A DNA stretch of 54,541 nt from Elusimicrobia bacterium GWA2_66_18 (lineage in GTDB: Bacteria > Elusimicrobiota > Elusimicrobia > UBA1565 > UBA9628). The stretch lies in NCBI GenBank assembly GCA_001799675.1, contig MGTX01000029.1, positions 1 to 54,541 of the forward strand. Direction: 5' to 3'. Of this stretch, positions 33,101-41,506 are shown in pieces (positions within the stretch are counted from its first letter, which is position 1; each line of letters starts with the position of its first letter). The position numbers were made by a program, and so were the translations under genes. The notes below the pieces were generated by a model that saw only the letters and a program-made list of their open reading frames with translations, ran no database searches and had not been told where the DNA came from.

Positions 33101-33514
33101 TTATCGCGCCACGACCACGCAGGTTCCCGCGATCTTATCGTGCAGGCAGCGTCGGTCGTCGCGGAAGATGAAGAGCGCGTCGGCCAACCCGTAGAGGAAG
33201 CCCGCGATCGGGATGGAGACGATGAGGTTGTTGAGGAGAGTTCTCAGCAGGACGTTCGTGACGAACCCCCCCTTCTCCAGGGTGTCGACTCGGACGATGC
33301 GGATGCCGAGCAGGATCTTGCCGAGCGTCTGCCCGCGCCGCCACAGCAGCCAGAGTTGGACGAGCAGTAAGGCCAGCAGCGCCAGGCAGAGCGCGACTAC
33401 TGCCGGCTTCGGGAGGAGGTCCGAGCCCGGGCCGACGAGGACCGCCAGGATGAACAGCGAGCCCATGTCCACGACCTGGGCGAGCAGACGCCGTCGTCGC
33501 GTGGCGAGTTCCAT
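33101..33514 (-). CDS. RDD-family membrane protein
   Basis: 137 residues and three to four helices. It starts LATRRRRLLAQVVDMGSLFI, with the RDD-type Arg/Asp in the first helix, and has GQTLGKILLGIRIV and the terminal RCLHDKIAGTCVV typical of RDD proteins. The role is unknown; some members are transporters or antiporters. TATAAT (33533-33528) lies 13 bases before ATG. It is the first gene of an operon with the zinc-ribbon SDR, and divergent from ispG. Confidence 0.86.
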   Translation of the reverse strand: MELATRRRRLLAQVVDMGSLFILAVLVGPGSDLLPKPAVVALCLALLALLLVQLWLLWRRGQTLGKILLGIRIVRVDTLEKGGFVTNVLLRTLLNNLIVSIPIAGFLYGLADALFIFRDDRRCLHDKIAGTCVVVAR

Positions 33515-33558
33515 TCGATCCGACGTGATTATAGCACGGCCCGTCCGTCGGCGAATGG

Positions 33559-33564
33559 TATAAT
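33559..33564 (+). promoter_or_regulatory. ispG -10 box
   Basis: TATAAT nine bases before ATG 33574, with no ribosome-binding site between. The leader would be two to three bases at most. Confidence 0.55.
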
Positions 33565-33573
33565 ATTTTCCCG

Positions 33574-35577
33574 ATGTCCGAGACCCTCGTCCCTTCCGCC
33601 TCGCTCAGGAGATACGTCCCCGACCTCTTTAGCTACCGCCGCCGCCGGTCCCGCGTCGTCATGGTCGGCAAGGTGGGCGTCGGCGGCGCCAACCCCATTC
33701 GAGTCCAGTCCATGACCACCACGGACACCCTGGACCCGGAGGCCACCTTTCGGCAGACGGTGAAGCTGGCGCAGTCCGGCTGCGAGATCGTGCGCATCAC
33801 CGCCCCCACCGTGGAAGATGCGCGCGCCATAGGCAAGGTCAAAGAGATGCTGGCGCGGACGGGCCTCGACGTCGCGATCGTCGCCGACATCCACTTCAAT
33901 CCCGCCGCCGCGGCCGAGGCCGCCGAGTGCTGCGAGAAGGTCCGCATCAACCCCGGCAACTTCGTGGACTCCAAGCGCTTCGCGCTCAAGGAGTACACCG
34001 ACGCGGCGTACGCCGCGGAGCTTGCGCGCATCGAGGAACGCTTCACGCCGCTCGTCGATAAGCTCAAGCGCCTCAAGCGCGCCTGCCGCATCGGAGTCAA
34101 CCACGGATCGCTCTGCGACCGCATCATGAACCGCTACGGCGACAGCCCTCTGGGCATGGTCGAGAGCGCCCTCGAGTTCGCGCGCATCGCGCGCAAAAGC
34201 GATTATCACGACCTGATCTTCTCCATGAAGGCCTCGAACCCGAAAGTGATGATCGCCGCGTACCGCCTGCTCGCGGCGCGCATGGACGAGTCGGGGATGG
34301 ACTACCCCCTCCACCTGGGCGTGACCGAGGCCGGCGACGGCGAGGACGGCCGCATCAAGAGCGCGATCGGCATTGGTTCCCTGCTGGAGGACGGCCTGGG
34401 CGATACCATTCGCGTCTCGCTCACCGAGCCCCCCGAACTCGAGATCCCCGTCTGCCGGGTCCTGACCCGCCCCTTCAACGCCCGTCCCGCCGAGCCTTTC
34501 CGGCCCGAGTCCGAGAAGTCCCTCGGCCACTGCGCCGACTTCTACGGCTACTCGCGCCGCAGATCCGAATCCTTCTCCATTGGTCCGGTCCTCGTGGGCG
34601 GTTTGGAGCCGGTGCGCGCCTTTGTCCGCGTCCCGGATGAGATGATGCCCACGGACCTGCTCGCCGCGCATGAATCCATCCTCCAGAAGGGGTTGGGCGT
34701 CAACCCGGAAGTGTTGGAATTCGATGTCCGTGACGAGAAGTCGTTGGATCGGCTCAAAGCATTCCGCGCCACTTTGAAAGGCGAGACTTCCCGCCTCGCC
34801 TTCCTGGCCCGGGCGGACGGTCCCCTCTCCTTGGTTGTGGACGCCGCCCAGGCCTCGGATCTGGTGTGTTGGGTTTCGCCGGTCGATTCCGAGTACGCCG
34901 TATTCCTCCAGGCTCTTAAAAATAAGAACGTAGTGAATCTCGTCGAAGCCGCGGCCGCCGAGGAGGCCCTCCAGCGCGAAGCCTCGTCGCGCGGCAAGGG
35001 CGTCAAGACGATGACCTCCCTGCGCGGAGCCGACGCCTCAAAACTGCTCCAGGAATACCGCCTGTTGGCGGCCCGGGGCGCCTCTTCGCCCATCTTTCTG
35101 CGCGCCCCGCGCGAGAAGACGGCCGACGAGCAGACCCTGCGCGCCTCGACGCTCGTCGGGGGCCTGTTGTGCGACGGGGTGGGCGACGCGGTCCTGGTGG
35201 ATGCGGGCCTTGCCTTCGAGCGCGGCCTCGCGCTGCTCTACAATATCCTCCAGGGCGCGGGCGCGCGCATCACTAAGACGGAATTCGTTTCCTGTCCCTC
35301 TTGCGGCCGCACGCTCTTCGATCTTCAGACGACGACCGCGCAGATCAAGGCGCGCACCGGACATCTCAAGGGCGTCAAGATCGCCATCATGGGCTGCATC
35401 GTCAACGGTCCCGGCGAGATGGCCGACGCGGACTTCGGCTACGTGGGAGGCGCTCCCGGCATGATCAACCTCTATGTCGGCAAGGACTGCGTGCAGAAGG
35501 GCATCCCCATGGGCGGCGCGGACGACGCTTTAGTCGAGCTCATCAAGAATAACGGGAAGTGGGTTGAGCCGAAGTAA
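33574..35577 (+). CDS. ispG: 4-hydroxy-3-methylbut-2-enyl-diphosphate synthase, long form
   Basis: IspG/GcpE converts MEcPP to HMBPP in the MEP isoprenoid pathway with a [4Fe-4S] cluster. The TIM-barrel half begins VGVGGANPIRVQSMTTTDTL and contains RINPGNF and the NHGSL strand. The C-terminal cluster domain carries Cys in VSCPSCGRT, a third in MGCIVNGPGE, and the Glu ligand in that same motif. At 667 residues it has the ~250-residue inserted domain found in plant, chlamydial and some other bacterial IspG. The insert is not an intein: no splice motifs are seen. Confidence 0.95.
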   Translation: MSETLVPSASLRRYVPDLFSYRRRRSRVVMVGKVGVGGANPIRVQSMTTTDTLDPEATFRQTVKLAQSGCEIVRITAPTVEDARAIGKVKEMLARTGLDVAIVADIHFNPAAAAEAAECCEKVRINPGNFVDSKRFALKEYTDAAYAAELARIEERFTPLVDKLKRLKRACRIGVNHGSLCDRIMNRYGDSPLGMVESALEFARIARKSDYHDLIFSMKASNPKVMIAAYRLLAARMDESGMDYPLHLGVTEAGDGEDGRIKSAIGIGSLLEDGLGDTIRVSLTEPPELEIPVCRVLTRPFNARPAEPFRPESEKSLGHCADFYGYSRRRSESFSIGPVLVGGLEPVRAFVRVPDEMMPTDLLAAHESILQKGLGVNPEVLEFDVRDEKSLDRLKAFRATLKGETSRLAFLARADGPLSLVVDAAQASDLVCWVSPVDSEYAVFLQALKNKNVVNLVEAAAAEEALQREASSRGKGVKTMTSLRGADASKLLQEYRLLAARGASSPIFLRAPREKTADEQTLRASTLVGGLLCDGVGDAVLVDAGLAFERGLALLYNILQGAGARITKTEFVSCPSCGRTLFDLQTTTAQIKARTGHLKGVKIAIMGCIVNGPGEMADADFGYVGGAPGMINLYVGKDCVQKGIPMGGADDALVELIKNNGKWVEPK

Positions 35578-35830
35578 GGCCCTCCCCTCCCTTCTCCTCT
35601 CCTTCTTCTGCGCCTGCTCTCCCGTCTATGTCGCGCGTTCGGCCTCGGGCCACGCCGGGCTCCTCTGGCGACGGCGGCCGCGGCGCGGCGCTTCGCCTTC
35701 GAGAGACTCGCGCTGAAGCGTTCGCACGACTACGAGACCTGGACGCCGGTGAAGGGCCCCGCGCTGACCTGGCTCGTCTCCGCCTCGCAGCGGCTGCGCC
35801 TGCGCTCAAGGCTGTCGCTCGGAAATAACG
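35564..35830 (+). pseudogene. relic of a predicted aminopeptidase (PF10023-like)
   Basis: Overlapping the ispG stop, TTG 35564 opens a frame with a lipoprotein-like signal (PSLLLSFFCACSPVYVARSA, then LLWRRRP), matching the start of PF10023 aminopeptidases. It ends at a TGA near 35720. A second frame, from ~35695, continues as RFAFERLALKRSHDYETW and GPALTWLVSAS, also family-like, and then runs into AT-rich sequence. The remaining ~250 residues with the HExxH site are missing. The gene was cut off where the DUF4143 ATPase begins. Confidence 0.5.
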
Positions 35831-35856
35831 CTTGGCCTCAGCTCAAGAAGGATCAC

Positions 35857-35904
35857 TTGACCATGTGTCATTTTACCACTATACTGTGACGTAATATGAC
35901 ACAT
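35857..35904 (+). promoter_or_regulatory. promoter with inverted-repeat operator for the DUF4143 ATPase gene
   Basis: TTGACC (35857-35862), a 17-base spacer and TATACT (35880-35885). The perfect nine-base inverted repeat ATGTGTCAT (35863-35871) / ATGACACAT (35896-35904) starts just after the -35 box and ends over the start codon. This geometry fits a repressor-binding site. Confidence 0.65.
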
Positions 35905-37116
35905 ACTCTTCCGCGTGAAATGACCTGGGCCATCGAGAGCGCCCTCAAAACCTTCCCCGTGGTCGTGGTCACGGGGATGCGGCAGGTGGGCAAGAGCACA
36001 CTTTTGCAGAAGGCTCCTGAGTTCCGGCATAGGCGCTTCACGACTCTTGACGATTTTGCCGAGCTGGAAGAGGCCAAGTCCTCACCCGACACCTTCCTGG
36101 ACCGGGGAGGGCCTCTGACCATAGACGAGGCGCAACGCTGCCCGGAACTGCTCGTCGCCGTCAAGAAAGCGGTGGACACGGATCGCGTTCCCGGCCGCTT
36201 CCTGCTTTCCGGTTCCGCCAACTTCGCGCTTCTCAAGAACGTCTCCGAAAGTCTTGCAGGCCGGGCGATTTACTTGCCGCTGCAACCCTTCACAAGGCGC
36301 GAGATCGCCGGCGAAATCGGTTCCCACCCGTTTCTGACCGGCTTCATGAAGACAGGCGACTTGCCGAAATCCTTGCCGCGCTTTAAGCCGGTCTCAGACC
36401 GTGAGGTCTATGTCGGAGGGATGCCCAACGTTTGTCTGGGACCGGCTCATGTTCCCGGCCTGTGGTTCAAAGGTTTCGAGCAGACCTACCTGGAGAGGGA
36501 CATCCGCGGCATTGCGGACCCGCTGGGTTTCAGGCGCCTGATCCGGCTGGCGGCCTTGCGTACCGGGAATCTTTTTTCACCCAGTGAGCTGGCGCGGGAC
36601 GCGAAGCTAACCGCCGCCACGACCGCCCGTTATTTAGGCTTGCTGGAGCTGTCCTTCGTCGCCAGCCGGTCGCCGCCTTCCTTGAATAACAGGGCCAGCC
36701 GCTTGATCAAGTCTCCCAAGTTCTACCTGTCGGACAGCGGCCTTGCCTGTCATCTTGCCGGTGTCGCTGGAGAAGCGATGTTGCGCTCATTCCCTTCCTA
36801 CGGAGCGCTCTTTGAGACTTATGCGTGGAACAACCTGGCGGCGATTCTCGCGGCCCACCGACCGGAGGCCAGCCTGTCCTTTTGGGGCGTCCAGGGTCGT
36901 CACGAAGTCGATTTCGTGATCGAATCAGGCGCCGACTGCTGGGCGATGGAAGTGAAGGCCGCCGAGCGCTGGGAAGCGCGGGAACTCGCCGGCCTGAAAG
37001 CGTTCCTGGAGCACGCTCCTCGCTGTCAAGCGGCCATCCTGGCCTACAATGGCAAGATTCCAGTCCGCCTGGGGGAGAAGCTTTGGGCGCTGCCCCTGGG
37101 CCTTCTTCTCAGTTAA
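35896..37116 (+). CDS. AAA ATPase with DUF4143
   Basis: 406 residues. Walker A is VTGMRQVGKST (residues ~25-35), Walker B is GPLTIDEAQRCPEL and sensor 1 is LLSGSANFALL. A winged-helix segment (SELARDAKLTAATTARYLGL) is followed by the DUF4143 nuclease-like fold (GALFETYAWNNL, then HEVDFVIESG and AMEVKAAE). These ATPases are common in accessory regions and their function is unresolved. It sits exactly where the aminopeptidase relic breaks off, which suggests insertion. ATG 35896 lies within the right arm of an inverted repeat. Confidence 0.9.
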   Translation: MTHTLPREMTWAIESALKTFPVVVVTGMRQVGKSTLLQKAPEFRHRRFTTLDDFAELEEAKSSPDTFLDRGGPLTIDEAQRCPELLVAVKKAVDTDRVPGRFLLSGSANFALLKNVSESLAGRAIYLPLQPFTRREIAGEIGSHPFLTGFMKTGDLPKSLPRFKPVSDREVYVGGMPNVCLGPAHVPGLWFKGFEQTYLERDIRGIADPLGFRRLIRLAALRTGNLFSPSELARDAKLTAATTARYLGLLELSFVASRSPPSLNNRASRLIKSPKFYLSDSGLACHLAGVAGEAMLRSFPSYGALFETYAWNNLAAILAAHRPEASLSFWGVQGRHEVDFVIESGADCWAMEVKAAERWEARELAGLKAFLEHAPRCQAAILAYNGKIPVRLGEKLWALPLGLLLS

Positions 37117-37184
37117 GTCGGAGAAGGTCCCGGTTCGAGGGCTCGCAATCTGCTTGAATACGCGGAGTTGAACAAAGGGGTTTT

Positions 37185-38117
37185 ATGATCACGCGCAGGC
37201 CGCTGATGCCGCTTTTGTTGCTGGCGTTCGTCCTGTCTTGGCCGTTGCCGGCGCCGGCTTCGGATGACGCATTCGTTTCCCAAGCCCATGCCGTGCGGGC
37301 CGCGATCCAGGATTTCGCCGGCCCCGCCGGGTTGCGGCTTCGCTCCGAGCAGGAATGGGAGGCGCTTCTGGAGTTGCTGCGCGACCCGGACCCATCCGTG
37401 AGGGTCTCAGCCGCGCGCTCTCTCAGGAACTTCGTGGCTCAGCGCGAGGAGGTCCGAACCGCGCTGCTGGGGCGCTATCGAGACGAAACCGAGGACCTGG
37501 ACGTGCGGCACGCGGCGGCCAAGACGCTCTCCGTGGCATCACTCGACTCCCGGGTTCGGGAGAACCTGCTCGATTATGCCCGGCGGGGCTCGGAGCTCTC
37601 TCTGCGCGTCCTCAGCTACAAGGCTCTCTACTTCTGCGCCGATTCCTATCCGCTCGTGCGTCAGGCGCTCCTGGACGCGGTCGAGCGCGCAGGAGACAAG
37701 CGCGAGAGGCTGGGGGCTATCTGGGGCCTGTTCTCGGCTTCGGCCAATTCGGAGGTTCGCCGCGTTCTCGTGGAGACGGCCCGGCGCGGGAAGGACCAGG
37801 ACTTGCGCGTGGAGGCGCTCAAGAGCCTTTACAAGACGATGCTGAACGCGGAGGCCGTCGAGCCGGTTTATGACATGGCCCGCGACGGCGCCGAGGAGCC
37901 TGCCGTGCGCTACCCCTGCATTCTTTTGCTCTCGGCCGTGGGCGCCAACCGCACGCGCGAGCTGCTTGCGGAGTTGGCGCGCCGGGAGAGGGACCCCCGC
38001 CTGCGCGAGGCCGCGATCACGGCCATGAATCCCTCCGATGAGCGCATCCTGCGATACTTCCACCTCGGCGGCCGCACGGAGACCGGGCGCATTCTGGACC
38101 CGCTGGAATCCGAATAG
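37185..38117 (+). CDS. exported HEAT-repeat protein
   Basis: 310 residues, with a signal peptide (LMPLLLLAFVLSWPLPAPAS). The rest is made of about seven HEAT-like repeats, for example LLRDPDPSVRVSAARSLRNF and DLDVRHAAAKTLSVASLDS. It is probably a periplasmic binding scaffold. AAGGGG precedes ATG. The stop is three bases before the first glycosidase gene, so the three genes at 37.2-41.3 kb form an operon. Confidence 0.8.
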   Translation: MITRRPLMPLLLLAFVLSWPLPAPASDDAFVSQAHAVRAAIQDFAGPAGLRLRSEQEWEALLELLRDPDPSVRVSAARSLRNFVAQREEVRTALLGRYRDETEDLDVRHAAAKTLSVASLDSRVRENLLDYARRGSELSLRVLSYKALYFCADSYPLVRQALLDAVERAGDKRERLGAIWGLFSASANSEVRRVLVETARRGKDQDLRVEALKSLYKTMLNAEAVEPVYDMARDGAEEPAVRYPCILLLSAVGANRTRELLAELARRERDPRLREAAITAMNPSDERILRYFHLGGRTETGRILDPLESE

Positions 38118-38120
38118 CCG

Positions 38121-39569
38121 ATGGCGATGACGAGGCCGGGGCTGCGTCGTTTAAAAGCGATGATCGCGGGGGCCGCGATGCTGATTTCCGCCGAACCCAT
38201 CCTCGCCCTGGAGCCCGTCGACCCCTGCGCCGCCATCGACCAGCGACCGTTCGGAATGCACCCGGCGATGGCCTTCGGCTTGGCGGACCGCTACGCCCCG
38301 GCGCGCGCGGCCGGCGTGGCATGGACGCGCGATCCCCCTTACGTGATGTGGCAACTCGTCGATCCGCAGCGGACCGGCGACCCGGCGCGCATGCGCTGGG
38401 CCGGCTCGGCCCGGGATCCGTCCATCGGCAAAGACCGGCCGTTCGACTTCGACCGGGGCATGCGCGACGCGGTGAAATCGGGCCTTCACCTGATGTGGAA
38501 CATAGGCATCGAACCGATCTCCGAGGGGTATCTTCAACCCGGCGTCTGGAAACCGACCGACCCGGCCGCCTATGCTAGCTTCGTTCGCGCCGCCGTTCGA
38601 CGCTACCCGGAAGTCGAGGTCTGGCAGGTATGGAACGAAATCGACCTGCCCGCGACCCGGCGGCTCACGGGGTTTGCCGACTTTTATCGCTTGACCCGCG
38701 ACGCCATCAAGGCGGTCAACCCCGCCGCGGTGGTGGTTTTGGCGGGCTCGGCCGGCGCCTTCGAATACTATGACCAGCTGCTCGCGGAGCTCGGCGGACG
38801 CGGCGTCGATGTCTTCGATTTCCACCTCTACAGCGACCCGCTGGGAGGCACGTTGTCGGCAGGCGAGGGCTACGCCGACATCGAGGCGAACGCCCGGCGC
38901 TACCGCGCGTTGCTCGACAATCACGGCTTCGCCGCGACGCGTCTTTGGTCGACCGAGAACGGGAGCTTCTCCGGCGCCGTCAAGGTCGGGCCCGAGGGCC
39001 AGGAGATCGAGAGCACGGCGACCGAGGCCGATCAGGCCCGCGACCTGCCGAAGCGCTGGATCGTGGCCCTGGCCTCCGGGGTGGAGAAGCTTTTCTGGGC
39101 CTGGGGGATGACCGAGGGCTTCGGCCCGTGGGACGACGATCTCTTCGACCACACCGGGCTGCTCTACGACGGCCATGGCGGACGGCTGGGCGCGCCGAAG
39201 CTTGCCTATTGGGCCTACTGGCAGATGACGCGGCAGCTCGAGGGTTGCCGATGGCGGCGGGTGTCGCGGATCAAGACCTCCGCGCCGCACGCGCGCGCCT
39301 ACCGCTGTCCGCTGGCTTCGGGCGGCGACGTGGTTGTCGCCTGGTGGGACACGTTCCGGGTCCCCGGCTGGACGCCGGGCACGACCGCCGCGATCACGGT
39401 GCCGTGGGAGGGCGCGACGGCGATCTCACGCGCCGCGGTTCCGTCGGCGGCGAGCGGGGCGGAGGTCGCCAAGCCCGAGGACGCGTTTACGACCGCTACG
39501 CTCGCCCCCCGCGACGGCGCCGTGACGCTGACGCTCGGGGCCGACCCCGTCTACGTGCGGGAGAAGTAG
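38121..39569 (+). CDS. exported clan-A glycoside hydrolase-like protein
   Basis: 482 residues with an N-terminal signal (MIAGAAMLISAEPILALE). A (beta/alpha)8 barrel is expected: the acid/base Glu in VEVWQVWNEIDLP and the nucleophile Glu in RLWSTENGSF fit GH39/GH-A enzymes. FWAWGMTEGF follows. The C-terminal ~100 residues form a beta domain ending VTLTLGADPVYVRE. The substrate is unknown. The next gene is a paralogue that carries this beta module at its N-terminus instead. Confidence 0.75.
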   Translation: MAMTRPGLRRLKAMIAGAAMLISAEPILALEPVDPCAAIDQRPFGMHPAMAFGLADRYAPARAAGVAWTRDPPYVMWQLVDPQRTGDPARMRWAGSARDPSIGKDRPFDFDRGMRDAVKSGLHLMWNIGIEPISEGYLQPGVWKPTDPAAYASFVRAAVRRYPEVEVWQVWNEIDLPATRRLTGFADFYRLTRDAIKAVNPAAVVVLAGSAGAFEYYDQLLAELGGRGVDVFDFHLYSDPLGGTLSAGEGYADIEANARRYRALLDNHGFAATRLWSTENGSFSGAVKVGPEGQEIESTATEADQARDLPKRWIVALASGVEKLFWAWGMTEGFGPWDDDLFDHTGLLYDGHGGRLGAPKLAYWAYWQMTRQLEGCRWRRVSRIKTSAPHARAYRCPLASGGDVVVAWWDTFRVPGWTPGTTAAITVPWEGATAISRAAVPSAASGAEVAKPEDAFTTATLAPRDGAVTLTLGADPVYVREK

Positions 39570-39580
39570 GGAGGAACGTC

Positions 39581-41338
39581 ATGAGAAAAATTCATCTTGT
39601 CGCCTGCGCCATCCTGGCGGCATCCCCGGCCGCTTTCGCCGATCCGACGCTGCGCCTGAGGGTCGCGTCGCGCACGGCGCTCGTCGTCGACTCGGTTCCG
39701 TCCGCGCGGAAAGGGGCCGACGTGGGAGACTTCTCGAAGGCGTTCGCGGTGATGACGCTGGAGGCCAAGGACGGCGCGGTCACGCTCCAGGCCGGGCGCG
39801 AGCCCGTGTACGTCATCGAGGGGGATGCCTCGCTGACGGCGCCCGTGCCCGCGGCGGCCTCGCCCTTCGGCTTCCACCCGGCCGCCGTCCCGGACCCGAA
39901 GGACCCGTTTGGGCCCGCCCGAGAGATCGGGGTCCGCTGGCATCGCGGGCTCTACGCCTACTGGATCCTGGTCCAGCCGACGCAGGCGGACATCGACCGG
40001 GGAGTCTTCCATTGGGAGCAGAACGACCGGGAGTGGGGCTCCGTGCCCGAGTCGATGGCCATCTTCGGCAACATCGGCCTGCCGGAACGCAGGCAGGCGA
40101 AGGAGGCGGGCAAGCCGAGGCTTTCCGGCTGGCGTCTGAACCAGTCAGAGGAAGCCTACCTCCGCTTCGTGAAGGCCGCCGTCGAAAGGTACGACGGCGA
40201 CGGCGTCGACGATATGCCCGGGCTGAAAGTCCCCATCCGGCACTGGCAGGTCGAAAACGAGCCGGACATCGCCTCCGAGGACACGGAGGGTTACGCGCAC
40301 ATTTATGAGATCACCTACGACGCGATCAAGGCGGCCTGTCCGCAGGCGGAGGTGGCGCTGGGAGGCCAGACGGGGGGCGGGATCCCCGTGTTCGAGAGGT
40401 TCTTCGCGCCGGTTCTCAAGAAGCTCGGCGGCAAGCGCGTGGACATCTACGACATCCACTATTACGGAGACGCGAAGCTGGCTTGGCGCGGCGTGCAAGA
40501 GGTCTACGACCACGTCCGAAAGCGCCTCGACGAGCTGGGGTACGCGAAGACGGAGATCTGGATCACCGAGATGGGCACCTACAGCGGCGCGCCCGGCGAC
40601 GAGAAGTCGAGGATGCCTCCCCCCCGCAACGAGCGCGAGCGTCAGCGGCAACGCGACTTGGGACAGATTCCCGAACCCCCGCGATTAAAGCTCCCGCCCC
40701 AGAGCGAACGCGAGCAGGCGCAAGACGTGGTCAAGCGGCACGCCTATGCCCTGTCGATCGGCGTAAAAAAAACGTTCTGGGCCTGGGGACTGCTCGAGGG
40801 GTTCGCACACGACGACGGGTTCTTCGATCACACGGGATTCTTGTACGACGGCGAGTTCGACGACGACCCTCCCCGCGGCACGCCGAAGCTGGCGTATCAC
40901 GCGTACCGGAAGATGACGGAACTGCTCGACGGGGCCGACTGGACGCGCGTCGAAATGCCGGCCCTGGGCAAGGATGTGCACGCAATCCGCGTGCCGCGCG
41001 GAAAAGGGACGGTCACGGTCCTCTGGCGAGACCCGCCCTACCCGGTCTCGGCGTGGATGCCGCCGGACGCCTTGCGTCAGATGCGCCGACGCCTCGAGGA
41101 ACTAGGAGGCGGGGTCACGGACGCCGATAATCTCCGCGACCGTTTCGGCGCCTTGCGGGGGATCATCGAGTTCGGCTTGGACGCCGGCGGACCGCCCGCC
41201 GTGGACGGGTGGGCGCCTCGCGAACGGGTGCAGGCGCTCGAGAAGCGCGTCCTGGACGGCGCCAAGGAGGCGCCCGCCGAGCTGGACGCGCTCATCGGCG
41301 AGGCCCGCAAGGCCTTCCGGCCCACGGGTCAGAAGTAG
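39581..41338 (+). CDS. exported clan-A glycoside hydrolase-like protein, paralogue with N-terminal beta module
   Basis: 585 residues, signal peptide at 1-20 (IHLVACAILAASPAAFA). Residues ~25-85 repeat the C-terminal module of the upstream enzyme (AVTLQAGREPVYVIE). The catalytic barrel follows: acid/base Glu in HWQVENEPDIAS, nucleophile in IWITEMGTYSG, then FWAWGLLEGF. A charged insert lies between the nucleophile and that segment, and a helical tail (~500-585) ends the protein. GGGAGG lies six bases before ATG 39581. Its last codons overlap a minus-strand barrel relic. Confidence 0.75.
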   Translation: MRKIHLVACAILAASPAAFADPTLRLRVASRTALVVDSVPSARKGADVGDFSKAFAVMTLEAKDGAVTLQAGREPVYVIEGDASLTAPVPAAASPFGFHPAAVPDPKDPFGPAREIGVRWHRGLYAYWILVQPTQADIDRGVFHWEQNDREWGSVPESMAIFGNIGLPERRQAKEAGKPRLSGWRLNQSEEAYLRFVKAAVERYDGDGVDDMPGLKVPIRHWQVENEPDIASEDTEGYAHIYEITYDAIKAACPQAEVALGGQTGGGIPVFERFFAPVLKKLGGKRVDIYDIHYYGDAKLAWRGVQEVYDHVRKRLDELGYAKTEIWITEMGTYSGAPGDEKSRMPPPRNERERQRQRDLGQIPEPPRLKLPPQSEREQAQDVVKRHAYALSIGVKKTFWAWGLLEGFAHDDGFFDHTGFLYDGEFDDDPPRGTPKLAYHAYRKMTELLDGADWTRVEMPALGKDVHAIRVPRGKGTVTVLWRDPPYPVSAWMPPDALRQMRRRLEELGGGVTDADNLRDRFGALRGIIEFGLDAGGPPAVDGWAPRERVQALEKRVLDGAKEAPAELDALIGEARKAFRPTGQK

Positions 41339-41420
41339 TACTGAACGCTCAACGCGACCGAGTTGGGGCGGATGACCACGGTCACGCCGCATCCTCGATA
41401 GTTGATCGGGAAATCAGAAA
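41329..41420 (-). pseudogene. 3' relic of an outer-membrane beta-barrel gene
   Basis: Read on the minus strand, the last ~30 codons give FPINYRGCGV, then IRPNSVALSVQYYF and a stop. This is nearly the same ending as the intact barrel protein at 45026 (RSPNSVVLSAQYYF). The terminal Phe is the usual outer-membrane insertion signal. The rest of the gene is missing. It marks the left edge of the accessory island. The remaining bases to 41506 hold no gene. Confidence 0.65.
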
Positions 41421-41506
41421 GGAAACGTCCTGAACGAGGATGGCTTTCCGAGCCCGCTTCGGCACCGGGCCGGGAGGACCATCCTCCGGACGCGACTACG
41501 CGAACT

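Noticed and set aside
33574..35577. Intein or fusion in IspG
   Set aside because: The extra ~250 residues match the known long-form IspG insert, and no intein splice-junction residues or endonuclease motifs are present.
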